Shown in pieces: positions 1 through 9,018 of a DNA stretch of 64,000 nt. The position numbers were made by a program, and so were the translations under genes. The first letter of the stretch is position 1. Every line of letters starts with the position of its first letter. Source of the stretch: Flavobacteriaceae bacterium CG_4_10_14_3_um_filter_33_47 (GTDB lineage: Bacteria; Bacteroidota; Bacteroidia; Flavobacteriales; Flavobacteriaceae); contig PFKE01000064.1 in assembly GCA_002784145.1 (NCBI GenBank), positions 1 to 64,000 of the forward strand, read 5' to 3'. Below the pieces are notes generated by a model that had not been told where the DNA came from, did no database searches, and saw nothing but the letters and a program-made list of their open reading frames with translations.

Positions 1-375
1 AAATCAACTAAAAACCTAAAAATGAATGAAATTTAGACCGAAATTTGATATTGGAAATGCAAATTGAAATTAATCTAGGTTTTGCAATGGTCTTGATATA
101 CACAATGCCTAGATTTAATAATGACTGTCTTATTGCAATACGTAATAAAATTTTGGTTGATAATTAAGTGTGAATTATTAGAAAAGTTTTATGGGGAAAA
201 TATCTTTTCGGGTCACTATTTAATAAAGCGAGGTTTTTGATTACTACCAACAAATAAATAATCAATACTTACAAGGTAGTCTATTTAATCTTAGCAATGG
301 CTTATTTAAAAAAAACCACTTAAAGCATTAAACTTTAAGTGGTTTTCTTAACTAAATAACCAAACCAAACTAATT
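1..375. other. gene-free left edge of window
   Basis: I see no convincing coding sequence in this stretch: all frames are broken by stops within short distances. It holds the terminator of the lipoprotein gene to its right (308-346). It also has an 8-bp inverted repeat, AATCTAGG at 72-79 against CCTAGATT at 108-115, with a long loop and no obvious role. A gene lying further left could end just outside the window. Confidence 0.5.
308..346 (-). terminator. intrinsic terminator of lipoprotein gene
   Basis: A perfect 14-bp stem (312-325 pairing with 333-346, 7-nt loop) is followed on the minus strand by a run of T. It lies just past the stop codon of the lipoprotein gene at 376-1317. The A-rich left arm gives the T tail only on the minus strand, so termination of that gene is the simplest reading. 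Confidence 0.8.
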
Positions 376-1317
376 TTATCCACGAGAGTTTACCCTAGGG
401 TTTTCTACTTTATTTTTTCGTTCTTTACGCATCTTTTCTGAGGATGCCTTTTTATTTTTTGTGTTTGCAATTTTTAAATATTGAATATATCCTTTACCCA
501 CAAATTCATAAACCGTTTCTGAGTTTGGATGATATAACTCAATCTTCCCGTCATTTATAACGGTTAATTCAAAATATTCATTGTTGAAGAAATCATAATC
601 TAATGTTAAAGTTTTTAGATACGCATTTCCATTTACTTTGCCTACGCCATAAACGCCTGTATAATCCCAGTATAAATTAGAAACACTAGTTCCTGATACA
701 TCTTGTGAGCTTCTAAATTCTGAATCGTTACCGCCAGCTAAAAACTGTAAGAAGTTTTCATTATCAAACTCGTTAATGGCGCCAAAAGTGCTGGTGTATG
801 TTTTTTCCCAAGCTTCGTATTCTTGTAAGAAATAATGAATGTTATCATAAAACACAAAATCATAATCAAACTGACTGCGTTGATAACCTTTTAAAAAGTA
901 AGACGTATCGTTATTTGGGTTGTAGAGTTCAATGGTATTATTATTTGCCTGAAAGACATCAAAGGTTGAAAAACCATCCACATCATGATACACATCTAAA
1001 ATCATCTTATACGCATCATAATCTGCAACAGCAATTCCGTAACCGTTTCCTGTACTTCCTATCCCTACTAAATTGTTATTAGCAAACAAAACACCGTTTC
1101 TAAAAGACAGCGTAAATGCTTTTTGTAAAAATGGTGTAGAACCATACCCAATGGTTTCATTAATATCTACATACCACAATTCGTAAGAGCCTAATAATTG
1201 GTATAATGAAATGCTGGGTTCATCAACCACAATATCATCCACAATAACTTCTGTATAACACGACGTAAAAAGTGTTGCTGATAAGGCAAATGCCAAGAGT
1301 AATTTTATAGTCTTCAT
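376..1317 (-). CDS. hypothetical lipoprotein
   Basis: A 313-residue protein with a lipoprotein signal peptide: short basic start, hydrophobic core and lipobox LFTSC with the acylated cysteine at about residue 20. It should be exported and anchored to a membrane. The mature part is rich in Tyr, Asn and Asp and contains two similar halves: YEL or YFEL strands followed by IELYNPNN or IELYHPNS and a Y-F-V/L-K-G-Y motif (around residues 125-145 and 255-275). This suggests an internal duplication of a beta-rich unit. The tail is strongly basic and low in complexity. Homologues in Flavobacteriaceae often carry an unsupported enzyme name; nothing here supports an enzyme, so I leave the function open. 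It is a single gene with its own terminator. Confidence 0.75.
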   Translation of the reverse strand: MKTIKLLLAFALSATLFTSCYTEVIVDDIVVDEPSISLYQLLGSYELWYVDINETIGYGSTPFLQKAFTLSFRNGVLFANNNLVGIGSTGNGYGIAVADYDAYKMILDVYHDVDGFSTFDVFQANNNTIELYNPNNDTSYFLKGYQRSQFDYDFVFYDNIHYFLQEYEAWEKTYTSTFGAINEFDNENFLQFLAGGNDSEFRSSQDVSGTSVSNLYWDYTGVYGVGKVNGNAYLKTLTLDYDFFNNEYFELTVINDGKIELYHPNSETVYEFVGKGYIQYLKIANTKNKKASSEKMRKERKNKVENPRVNSRG

Positions 1318-1417
1318 AATCGCTCATTTTAAGGGTTAATACTTAAAGGTTTTCAAAACACGTGCCAAAAAAAAATTAATAAGAATTTAAGTGCTTAACT
1401 ATGACTAATATTTTATG

Positions 1418-1425
1418 TACTTTTG
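1418..1425 (+). promoter_or_regulatory. -7 element upstream of gpsA
   Basis: TACTTTTG fits the Bacteroidota housekeeping -7 consensus TAnnTTTG exactly and lies 24 bp before the chosen ATG of gpsA. No clear TTG -33 box is seen at the usual distance, so the assignment rests on the -7 match and its position. Confidence 0.55.
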
Positions 1426-1449
1426 AATCCGTAACCATTGATTTTAAGT

Positions 1450-2451
1450 ATGAACCATGAGCTAAAATATGCTGTTTTTGGTGCCGGAAGCTGGGCAACG
1501 GCCATTGTAAAAATGCTTTGTGAAAACCTTAATGAAGTAGGTTGGTACATGCGAAGCGTTTATACTAAAGAGCATTTATTGAAAGAGCAACATAACCCAA
1601 ATTATTTAAGTTCGGTTGAATTTAATTTAAACCAGCTAAAATTAAGTAACGACATTAATGAAATTGCTTCTTATGCTGATGTGCTGATTTTTGTAATTCC
1701 ATCTGCGTTTATGCACAGCGAATTAGAGAAATTAACCCTTGACATTTCTGATAAAATTGTAGTCTCTGCTGTTAAAGGTATTATTCCAGAATCTGGTTTG
1801 TTAGTAGGTGAACATTTTAATGAGCTGTATAAGGTCCCTTTTGAGAACATAGCCGTCATTGCTGGTCCTTGCCATGCAGAAGAAGTGGCGCTTGAACGCT
1901 TATCGTACCTTACCATTTCATGTGCAGATCCTATAAAAGCCAAAGAAATAGCCAAGCAACTCTCTTGTGATTATATTAAAACCAAAATAAGTGATGACAT
2001 TATGGGTACAGAATATGCCGTCATGCTTAAAAACATTTATGCTATTGCTGCTGGAATTGCTCATGGTTTAGGATATGGTGATAATTTTCAAAGCGTGCTT
2101 ATGAGCAATGCCATTCGAGAAATGCGTCGTTTTATTAAGAAAATGCACAAAATGAAACGCAATATCAATAACTCTGCCTATTTAGGCGATTTGTTGGTTA
2201 CGGGATACTCTGTTTTTTCAAGAAATCGAATGTTTGGAAACATGATTGGTAAAGGATACACCGTAAAATCTGCCCAAATGGAAATGAGCATGATTGCTGA
2301 AGGGTATTATGCCACCAAAAGTGCACACTTGCTCAACAAAAAAAACAAGAAAAAAACCAAACTTCCCATTATTGATGCTGTTTATGAGATTTTATACGAA
2401 GGTAAAGACCCAAAAAAAACCTTTAAAAAGTTGACTGAAAAATTAGATTGA
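1450..2451 (+). CDS. gpsA: NAD(P)H-dependent glycerol-3-phosphate dehydrogenase
   Basis: This cytoplasmic enzyme reduces dihydroxyacetone phosphate to sn-glycerol 3-phosphate, the backbone for phospholipid synthesis. The N-terminal Rossmann motif GAGSWA is at residues 11-16. The family motifs SAVKG (Lys about 109), AGPCHAEE (139-145), the catalytic Lys in LKNIYAIAAG (about 194) and GDLLVTGYS-RNR (246-260) are all present. I place the start at the ATG at 1450 rather than the in-frame TTG at 1438, because it puts the Rossmann strand at the usual distance and follows the -7 element well; this gives 333 residues, the normal family length. It converges with the gene at 2452 with no intervening base between the two stop codons. 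Confidence 0.93.
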   Translation: MNHELKYAVFGAGSWATAIVKMLCENLNEVGWYMRSVYTKEHLLKEQHNPNYLSSVEFNLNQLKLSNDINEIASYADVLIFVIPSAFMHSELEKLTLDISDKIVVSAVKGIIPESGLLVGEHFNELYKVPFENIAVIAGPCHAEEVALERLSYLTISCADPIKAKEIAKQLSCDYIKTKISDDIMGTEYAVMLKNIYAIAAGIAHGLGYGDNFQSVLMSNAIREMRRFIKKMHKMKRNINNSAYLGDLLVTGYSVFSRNRMFGNMIGKGYTVKSAQMEMSMIAEGYYATKSAHLLNKKNKKKTKLPIIDAVYEILYEGKDPKKTFKKLTEKLD

Positions 2452-2847
2452 TTACTTCAACAAAACACCTCTTTTATCCATTAAAGGAATAGGTTGCAAA
2501 GCTTTTAAATTAATGGTGTTTTTTCTAAATAAATAGGTTTTATCAAACATCTTATTCCCTTCAAAAAAAGAGACTTTAAAACTGTTGTTCAATTGCAACA
2601 CAGCTTCTTGCATTAGTTCTACTTTAGCATAGCTCTTTGCAGGAAGTTTTTCTATTTTATGTCGCATGGTTGAGGTAATTTTAGTTTCAGTATAACCATT
2701 AACAACCATTAAAACCATATCTAAATCTACCTCTTTATCGTTTATAATATAGGCGTTCCAATCTTGAGTTTTATAAACATCATTATACTCATGGACTACC
2801 GCAATGTAAACGTGTTCAACTTCTGGTATTTGAATGTCTTTTTTCAT
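2452..2847 (-). CDS. conserved hypothetical protein
   Basis: A 131-residue soluble protein without signal peptide or membrane segment. It alternates predicted strands and short helices and is rich in Lys, Val and Asp. I recognise it as a type of small protein conserved in Flavobacteria, sometimes mislabelled as a phenylalanyl-tRNA synthetase subunit. It has no class II synthetase motif and pheS itself lies at 6862, so that label is not supported. It stands alone, tail to tail with gpsA, and faces the PspC-DUF2339 gene divergently across about 225 bp. Confidence 0.7.
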   Translation of the reverse strand: MKKDIQIPEVEHVYIAVVHEYNDVYKTQDWNAYIINDKEVDLDMVLMVVNGYTETKITSTMRHKIEKLPAKSYAKVELMQEAVLQLNNSFKVSFFEGNKMFDKTYLFRKNTINLKALQPIPLMDKRGVLLK

Positions 2848-3072
2848 TTGTTTTATTTATTGTTTTAACGGTCAGATGCCATGCCTTTATTTGTCCGTTT
2901 GGATGGTTTGGATTATCTTAAAAAGGCATTTCATAATTAGCAAGTTATCAGTATTTCAAAAATACTTATTTTCAATGATAATAATCTAAAAAGTCTTAAA
3001 TTCAATGTTTATTGTAAACACTAATATAATGCGTGTTTTCTTCAACATGCCAAACTAAAAAAGGGTATTTAA

Positions 3073-5580
3073 ATGAATCATCAAGATCACATAAACGACC
3101 TTCATAAAAAACTTGATCTTCTTTTAAAAAAACAGGAAGCGTTTTCAAAAGAAGTTGCTGAGTTGCAAAATGAATTAAAGCTATTAAAAGCTTATGAAAA
3201 ACAACAACCTGTTGAAAAGAAAACACTTGTTGAAGAGCCTACTTTTAAAGACACTATTTCAACAAATGCTGAAAATCGAAAAGGACTTTTTAGAGACACC
3301 TATCATCGTGGGTTAGGTGGCGTTTGTTCTGGTTTAGGAAATTATTTTGGCATGAACAGATATGTGGTTCGTTTTCTTTGGATACTGCTTTCTTTATTCT
3401 TTGGACTTGGCTTTTTCCTGTACATCATCCTTTGGATGGCGGTTCCAAAATCCAAAACAACAAGCCATAATCCTATAAAGGAACCCATTAAAATACCTGC
3501 TCAAAAACCTCTAAAAATAAGCAACGAACTTGAGAAATTCATTGGGGAAAATCTTATCAATAAAATAGGGATTGCCATTTTAATTATTGGTGTTGCTATT
3601 GGTGCTAAATATTCTATTGAAAACGATTTAATTAGTCCGCTAACCCGTATTATTCTTGGATATTTATTAGGATTAGGCTTGTTAGGATTATCTATAAAAC
3701 TAAAAGCCACATACGAAAATTTCAGCGCGGTTTTAGTTAGCGGTTCTATGGCTATTTTTTACTTTCTTACTTATGCAGCTTATAGTTATTACGAGTTAAT
3801 ACCACAATTAATAACCTTTGCTCTTATGGTTATTTTTACAGTATTCACGGTTATTGCTGCTTTACAATACAACAAACAAATTATTGCTCATATTGGTCTT
3901 GTTGGCGCCTATGCCGTGCCTTTTTTATTGAGTGACAACTCTGGAAACACCTATGTTTTATTTAGTTACATGGCCATTATTAATACTGGTATTCTGGTTT
4001 TAGCTTTTAAAAAATATTGGAAACCGCTGTATTATGTGTCGTTTGTTTTAACCTGGCTTATTTATGTCTCTTGGTTTGTGTTTAGCTACATTAAAACGGA
4101 TGATTTCACAACAGCATTAACCTTTGCGAGTATATTTTTCATCCTATTTTATATTACTTTTTTGGTTTATAAACTTATTAAAAAAGAATCGTTTGAAACA
4201 CTCGATATTATTCTGTTATTAACAAACTCTTTTGTGTTTTACGGCCTTGGTTTTGTAATTTTAAATGACCATGAAACTGGCCATCAATTACTCGGATTAT
4301 TCACGCTTTGTAATGCCATGTTACATTTTATAGTAAGCGTTGTTATTTTTAAATTAAAACTAGCAGATAAAAACTTGTACTACTTAATAGCCGGATTGGT
4401 TTTAGTGTTTATTACCATGGCCATTCCTGTTCAACTTGATGGTCATTGGGTAACTTTATTGTGGGTTGGCGAAGCTGCATTGCTGTTTTGGATTGGAAGA
4501 ACAAAACAGGTTCCCATTTATGAATACTTATCTTACCCATTAATGGCTTTGGCAACCTTAAGTCTGTATCAAGATTGGACCCATATTTATATAGATTATT
4601 ACCTGTTTGATGGTTCTGAAAAAATAACACCGCTGCTTAACAGTCATTTTTTTAACACCGTTTTGTTTATTGCCGGTTTTGGGTTTATTCATTATTTACA
4701 GAACCACAACGTTTATAAAACTGCTATTCTATCAAAAAAGAAATGGAGTAAGTGGTTATCCATCGTGGTTTCTGCCATTATAATAAGTACCGTTTATTTT
4801 GGTTTTTTCTTTGAGATTAGGCATTATTTTAATTCGCTTTACCAAGAATCAATACTAACTATTAATCAATATGAACGCTATAGCAATGGTGACATATTAA
4901 ATTTTAAAACCATTTGGCTGCTTATTTATTCCATGGTATTTGTTTCTGCACTATCTATGATTAATATCAAACGGATAAAAAATAAATTTCTTGGACACCT
5001 AAATTTAGGACTTAATGGTTTGGTGGTGTTGGCCTTTTTGTTTTCAGGATTGTATATGCTTAGCGAATTAAGAGAAAGTTATTTAAATGAAATCCCTTCT
5101 AAATATTATCAAATAAGTTCGTTTCATATCATCATTCGTTATATTTCATTTGTGTTTCTTGCCATAACCTTATTGGTAAGTTATAAATACCTCCAAGCAT
5201 CGTTTATAAAATTAACACACAAAACCTTATTTGGTGTTTTACTGCAAATAACGGCCATTTGGATTTTAAGCAGTGAACTTATAAACCTAATGGATTTATC
5301 TGGCTCTATACAATCACATAAATTAGGTTTAAGTATTTCTTGGGGCTTGTACGCATTGTTTTTAATTGTATTGGGTATCTGGAAAAAGAAAAAGTATTTA
5401 CGCATTGGCGCTATTGCTCTATTTTCTTTAACTCTTATAAAATTATTCTTTTATGACATTGTTCATTTAGAAACACTCTCAAAGACCGTTGTATTTGTAT
5501 CTTTAGGTATTCTTTTATTAATCATTTCATTCTTATACAACAAATTTAAAAACAGTATTTCAGATGATGTTGAAGACTAA
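3073..5580 (+). CDS. PspC domain and DUF2339 polytopic membrane protein
   Basis: An 835-residue protein in three parts. Residues about 5-42 form a charged heptad-like coiled coil. Residues about 72-127 are a PspC domain (HRGLGGVCSGLGNYFG, then a hydrophobic hairpin). From about 150 to the end it is almost continuously hydrophobic, as in DUF2339 proteins with many transmembrane helices. PspC domains are linked to envelope-stress proteins; DUF2339 has no defined biochemical role. The downstream DUF3999 gene overlaps it by 17 bp, and such pairing suggests that the two products work together in the envelope. The fusion of PspC to DUF2339 is seen directly; the partnership is inferred. Confidence 0.85.
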   Translation: MNHQDHINDLHKKLDLLLKKQEAFSKEVAELQNELKLLKAYEKQQPVEKKTLVEEPTFKDTISTNAENRKGLFRDTYHRGLGGVCSGLGNYFGMNRYVVRFLWILLSLFFGLGFFLYIILWMAVPKSKTTSHNPIKEPIKIPAQKPLKISNELEKFIGENLINKIGIAILIIGVAIGAKYSIENDLISPLTRIILGYLLGLGLLGLSIKLKATYENFSAVLVSGSMAIFYFLTYAAYSYYELIPQLITFALMVIFTVFTVIAALQYNKQIIAHIGLVGAYAVPFLLSDNSGNTYVLFSYMAIINTGILVLAFKKYWKPLYYVSFVLTWLIYVSWFVFSYIKTDDFTTALTFASIFFILFYITFLVYKLIKKESFETLDIILLLTNSFVFYGLGFVILNDHETGHQLLGLFTLCNAMLHFIVSVVIFKLKLADKNLYYLIAGLVLVFITMAIPVQLDGHWVTLLWVGEAALLFWIGRTKQVPIYEYLSYPLMALATLSLYQDWTHIYIDYYLFDGSEKITPLLNSHFFNTVLFIAGFGFIHYLQNHNVYKTAILSKKKWSKWLSIVVSAIIISTVYFGFFFEIRHYFNSLYQESILTINQYERYSNGDILNFKTIWLLIYSMVFVSALSMINIKRIKNKFLGHLNLGLNGLVVLAFLFSGLYMLSELRESYLNEIPSKYYQISSFHIIIRYISFVFLAITLLVSYKYLQASFIKLTHKTLFGVLLQITAIWILSSELINLMDLSGSIQSHKLGLSISWGLYALFLIVLGIWKKKKYLRIGAIALFSLTLIKLFFYDIVHLETLSKTVVFVSLGILLLIISFLYNKFKNSISDDVED

Positions 5581-6796
5581 ATTTTTTACTTGTTTTTCAT
5601 TGGTTGCTTTTGCTTTGTCTTTTGGGCAAATGCAAGAATACAAGTATAAACGTAGCTTGATTGGTGTACAAGATTCGTGGCATCAAGTAAGCTTGCCTGA
5701 TGATATCTTTGAAAAACTTTTGCCAAATTTAGCTGATATTAGAGTTTATGGCATTACCATTAAAAAGGATACTATTGAAGCCTCTTATGTGTTACAACTT
5801 AATGATGATAAAAGGGTAACAACCCAAGTGCCTTTTAAAATATTGAACACCTCGCACAATAACAAAGGATATTATATTACGTTTGAAGTGCCCTCAGAAG
5901 CTACCATAAACCAATTACAATTAAGTTTTAAGTTATTTAATTTTGATTGGCGTATTGATTTAGAAGGCAGTCACGAACAAAAAGAATGGTTTTCTATTTT
6001 AGAAGATTACAGAATATTGTCCATAAAAAACGCGAAAACTTTTTATGAGTTTACTAACCTAATATTCCCAAATTCGAATTATCGTTTTTTTAGACTCTTG
6101 ATAAAAAGCACCATTAAACCCGAATTAAAATCTGCCAATGCCAGCTATAACGCCATTAAACAGGGCGTTTTTAAAGATTATGCCATAAAACATTGGAACA
6201 TTAAAAACTATAAAGCCGAAAAACGAACAGACATTGAGGTAGAACTTTTCCAAGCAGTTCCTGTAAACCATGTAAAGGTTCACGTAAACGTAGCCTATGA
6301 TTATTACAGGCCAACAACCATTCAATGGGTTTCAGATAGTATTAAAACCCAAAAAGGATACCAATATAACTACAGAACATTAACCAAAAACACTTTAAAT
6401 TCTATTGAAAAAACCGAGTTCATGTTCGAAAATACGATTGCCAAAAAATTAAAGATTACCATTGAAAACCAAGACAATCAACCTTTAACTATTGAGCAAG
6501 TTTCTGTAAAAGGCAGCGTTTATGATGTAATGATACGTTTTACTGAACCCGCAAACTACTATTTGGCCTTCGGTCATTCAACAGCCTTTAAACCATCTTA
6601 TGATGTAAACCGGTTTATTTCAAAAATACCAGAAACCATTTCCAGAATAACCTTAGGAAACGAAGAAATCATTTATAAAGAACCGAAAGCAACCAAATCG
6701 CCCTTATTTGAAAACACCCTTTGGTTATGGGCTATTCTCATTGTTATTATAGTGCTCCTTGGCGGCTTTACTTTTAAGATGATGAAGTCTAAATAG
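5564..6796 (+). CDS. DUF3999 family membrane-anchored protein
   Basis: 410 residues with an N-terminal signal peptide (about residues 1-22, ending near SFGQ), a long extracytoplasmic beta-rich region and one C-terminal transmembrane helix (about 385-405, LWLWAILIVIIVLLGG) followed by a short basic tail. This matches the DUF3999 layout. The ATG overlaps the end of the DUF2339 gene, implying translational coupling. The function is unknown; a role in envelope integrity is plausible from the pairing only. Confidence 0.8.
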   Translation: MMLKTKFFTCFSLVAFALSFGQMQEYKYKRSLIGVQDSWHQVSLPDDIFEKLLPNLADIRVYGITIKKDTIEASYVLQLNDDKRVTTQVPFKILNTSHNNKGYYITFEVPSEATINQLQLSFKLFNFDWRIDLEGSHEQKEWFSILEDYRILSIKNAKTFYEFTNLIFPNSNYRFFRLLIKSTIKPELKSANASYNAIKQGVFKDYAIKHWNIKNYKAEKRTDIEVELFQAVPVNHVKVHVNVAYDYYRPTTIQWVSDSIKTQKGYQYNYRTLTKNTLNSIEKTEFMFENTIAKKLKITIENQDNQPLTIEQVSVKGSVYDVMIRFTEPANYYLAFGHSTAFKPSYDVNRFISKIPETISRITLGNEEIIYKEPKATKSPLFENTLWLWAILIVIIVLLGGFTFKMMKSK

Positions 6797-6861
6797 ACTG
6801 AAGTTAGGGAGTATTCTCTTAAAGTAAACAAAACTTCCTGGAAAAACTTTAAAATAAAAAA

Positions 6862-7881
6862 TTACAACGCCGATTTAAACTGCTCTAAAAACCTTACATC
6901 ATTTTCGCTTAACAATCTAATATCGCTAATTTGATGAAGCAATAAGGCAATACGGTCAATGCCCATTCCAAACGCAAAACCAGAATACACTTTAGAGTCT
7001 ATCCCACAGTTTTCAAGTACATTTGGGTCAACCATACCACAACCCATAATTTCTAGCCAGCCAGTTCCTTTGGTCATTTTATAATCGGTTTCAGTTTCCA
7101 AACCCCAATACACATCAACCTCAGCACTTGGTTCTGTAAAAGGGAAATAGGACGGGCGCAAACGTATTTTAGACTTTCCAAACATTTCTGTGGTGAAATA
7201 CTGAATCGTTTGTTTAAGGTCTGCAAAACTCACATCTTTATCTATGTACAAGCCTTCAACCTGATGGAAAAAACAATGGGAGCGAGCTGAAATAGCTTCA
7301 TTTCTAAATACTCTGCCTGGAGAAATAGTTCTAATGGGTGGTTTATTGTTTTCCATATAACGCACTTGTACAGAACTGGTATGCGTACGCAATAAAATAT
7401 CTGGTTGGGTTTGAATAAAAAACGTATCCTGCATATCACGTGCTGGATGATATTCTGGTAAGTTTAACGCTGTAAAGTTGTGCCAGTCGTCTTCCATTTC
7501 TGGGCCTTCACTCACGTTAAAACCTATGCGAGAAAATATATCAATGATCTGGTTTTTTACAATGGATATAGGGTGACGCGCCCCTATTTCAATAGGTTCA
7601 CCTGGCCTTGATAAATCGCCATAAACGCTTTGAAGGTCTTCTTTGTTTTCAAGCTCTTCTTTTAAAGCATTTACTTTATCTTCGGCTGTTTTTTTAAGTT
7701 TATTAATGACCTGACCAAATTCTTTTTTCTGGTCGTTGGCTACATTTTTAAACTCGGCAAAATAGTCACTTAATAATCCTTTTTTACCTAAATATTTTAT
7801 ACGGAACGTTTCAATCTCTTCTTTGGACTGTGCACTAAAAGCCTCGGCTTCAGCAATAAGTTCTTTTATCTTCTCTATCAT
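6862..7881 (-). CDS. pheS: phenylalanine--tRNA ligase alpha subunit
   Basis: This is the catalytic alpha chain of the (alpha-beta)2 enzyme that charges tRNA-Phe. An N-terminal coiled-coil arm (about residues 1-82, tRNA binding in the family) precedes a class II synthetase core. Motif 2 is visible at 189-210 (GRVFRNEAISARSH then FHQVEG) and motif 3 at 301-315 (GFAFGMGIDRIALLL). The length of 339 residues is normal. The beta chain gene pheT is not adjacent here, so pheS stands apart from its usual partner, as is common in Bacteroidota. It lies downstream of the small gene at 8020 on the same strand, separated by a repeat-bearing 138-bp gap. Confidence 0.95.
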   Translation of the reverse strand: MIEKIKELIAEAEAFSAQSKEEIETFRIKYLGKKGLLSDYFAEFKNVANDQKKEFGQVINKLKKTAEDKVNALKEELENKEDLQSVYGDLSRPGEPIEIGARHPISIVKNQIIDIFSRIGFNVSEGPEMEDDWHNFTALNLPEYHPARDMQDTFFIQTQPDILLRTHTSSVQVRYMENNKPPIRTISPGRVFRNEAISARSHCFFHQVEGLYIDKDVSFADLKQTIQYFTTEMFGKSKIRLRPSYFPFTEPSAEVDVYWGLETETDYKMTKGTGWLEIMGCGMVDPNVLENCGIDSKVYSGFAFGMGIDRIALLLHQISDIRLLSENDVRFLEQFKSAL

Positions 7882-7920
7882 GATATCAATTCAAAAATGA
7901 TGGCAAATTTAATCAATTTA

Positions 7921-8018
7921 TCGTTATTACGAGGAGTAACCGACGAAGTTATCTTTTGAGTTGTTAAGTTATGAGGTTTGAGCACAGTTAACCAAAAACC
8001 ATCAACCATCAACCAAAA
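7921..8018. repeat. extragenic repeat region with heptamer array
   Basis: The gap between pheS and the small gene upstream of it holds two things. At 7921-7954 is a sequence of the form CGTTATTACGAGGAG followed by CGACGAAGTTATC; it resembles the dispersed extragenic element with GAGGAG and CGACGAAG blocks found in many bacterial genomes. At 7991-8018 four 7-bp units follow each other: ACCAAAA, ACCATCA, ACCATCA, ACCAAAA. Neither is coding. The match to a dispersed element is from memory of its general form and needs a genome-wide count. Confidence 0.5.
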
Positions 8019-8019
8019 C

Positions 8020-8376
8020 CTAATCAATATATTCCGTTTCTACAAAGTAGTTTACAATAGCTTCTTTCATCAACACGCTTTGTTCGCCTGCTTTAAGATG
8101 AGGTAAGGCTTCTAAGGTTTTATAATGTGGCCAGCCATCTTCGTCTACAAAATCAAGTTCATAATAGCCATAAGGCATTAATAACTTACAGATGGCAATG
8201 TGCATTAAGTCTAGTTTTTGTTCTTTTTTAAAGCTTCTTTCTAGTTGTCCCAATTCCTGTACACCAATTAAATATATTATAGCATCAAGGTCTAAAGTGT
8301 CTCCATCCGCAAACTGATTGGACAATTTTTTTGTTACCAATTCCCAGCGTTGTTTTAATTGTTCGTCTCTTGACAT
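8020..8376 (-). CDS. conserved hypothetical protein
   Basis: A 118-residue soluble acidic protein, mostly helical, with no signal peptide and no motif I can tie to a function. Notable stretches are LDLDAIIYLIGVQELGQLE (about residues 28-46) and YGYYELDFVDEDGWPHY (about 71-87). It resembles small uncharacterised proteins that are well conserved in Bacteroidota. It is divergent from cvpA (about 100 bp) and upstream of pheS on the same strand, but the repeat-rich gap makes co-transcription uncertain. Confidence 0.7.
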   Translation of the reverse strand: MSRDEQLKQRWELVTKKLSNQFADGDTLDLDAIIYLIGVQELGQLERSFKKEQKLDLMHIAICKLLMPYGYYELDFVDEDGWPHYKTLEALPHLKAGEQSVLMKEAIVNYFVETEYID

Positions 8377-8404
8377 CCTTATTTTTTAATAGATTAAAAG
8401 TGGC

Positions 8405-8435
8405 AAAGTTACAAAGTTCTAAAGTTCTAAAGTTG
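8405..8435. repeat. 8-bp tandem repeat upstream of cvpA
   Basis: Four units of an 8-bp repeat, AAAGTTAC, AAAGTTCT, AAAGTTCT and AAAGTTG, start at 8405, 8413, 8421 and 8429. They lie in the divergent gap and end just before the -7 element of cvpA, so they could be regulatory or simply an unstable tandem repeat. Confidence 0.7.
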
Positions 8436-8451
8436 TTTGCAACCAAAACTT

Positions 8452-8459
8452 TATATTTG
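8452..8459 (+). promoter_or_regulatory. -7 element of cvpA
   Basis: TATATTTG matches TAnnTTTG exactly, 18 bp before the cvpA ATG. A TTG at 8433-8435 lies 16 bp upstream and could be the -33 box; it falls in the last unit of the 8-bp repeat. Confidence 0.6.
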
Positions 8460-8477
8460 TGATAAAAAGTAAGACTT

Positions 8478-9011
8478 ATGAGTATTTTAGACATCGTTCT
8501 GTTAACCTTACTTGTTTTAGGATTAATACGGGGTTTTATGCGCGGTTTTTTTGTTGAATTAGCCTCTTTAATTGCCTTGATTGCCGGTGTTTATGGCGCA
8601 TTTCATTTTAGTAATTATGCGGCATCATTTTTAAAAGACCGTGTTGACTGGGATGAAAATACGGTTAACATCGCCGCGTTTATCATAACGTTTGTTATCA
8701 TCATCATAGTGATTGGATTGGTGGGAAAAGCTTTGACAAAAATAGCGGATTTTGCCATGTTGGGGCTTATAAACAAACTATTAGGTGCTCTTTTTGGAGG
8801 TTTAAAAGTAGCTTTTATTCTAAGTGTTGTTCTGATTGTTTTAGATAAAATGCAAGCTAATATTCCGTTTGTTCAAGCGGTAGATCAACAAGAATCCGTT
8901 CTTTATATGCCATTAAAATCTCTGGTTCCAACCCTATTCCCTAACATTAAAGTCAATGGAAAACCTATTGGCGAAGCGTATCAAGAAGAACATGAAACGG
9001 CTAAAAACTAG
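8478..9011 (+). CDS. CvpA family membrane protein
   Basis: 177 residues with four hydrophobic segments and the family signature near the start (ILDIVLLTLLVLGLIRGFMRGF, with the conserved basic loop). It is an inner-membrane protein related to colicin V production protein CvpA, whose molecular activity is not settled. The length is typical. It converges with the carbonic anhydrase gene, leaving only a few bases between stops. Confidence 0.88.
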   Translation: MSILDIVLLTLLVLGLIRGFMRGFFVELASLIALIAGVYGAFHFSNYAASFLKDRVDWDENTVNIAAFIITFVIIIIVIGLVGKALTKIADFAMLGLINKLLGALFGGLKVAFILSVVLIVLDKMQANIPFVQAVDQQESVLYMPLKSLVPTLFPNIKVNGKPIGEAYQEEHETAKN

Positions 9012-9018
9012 CATTGAA

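Noticed and set aside
2452-2847. Annotation as phenylalanyl-tRNA synthetase subunit
   Set aside because: No synthetase motif is present; the true alpha subunit is at 6862-7881.
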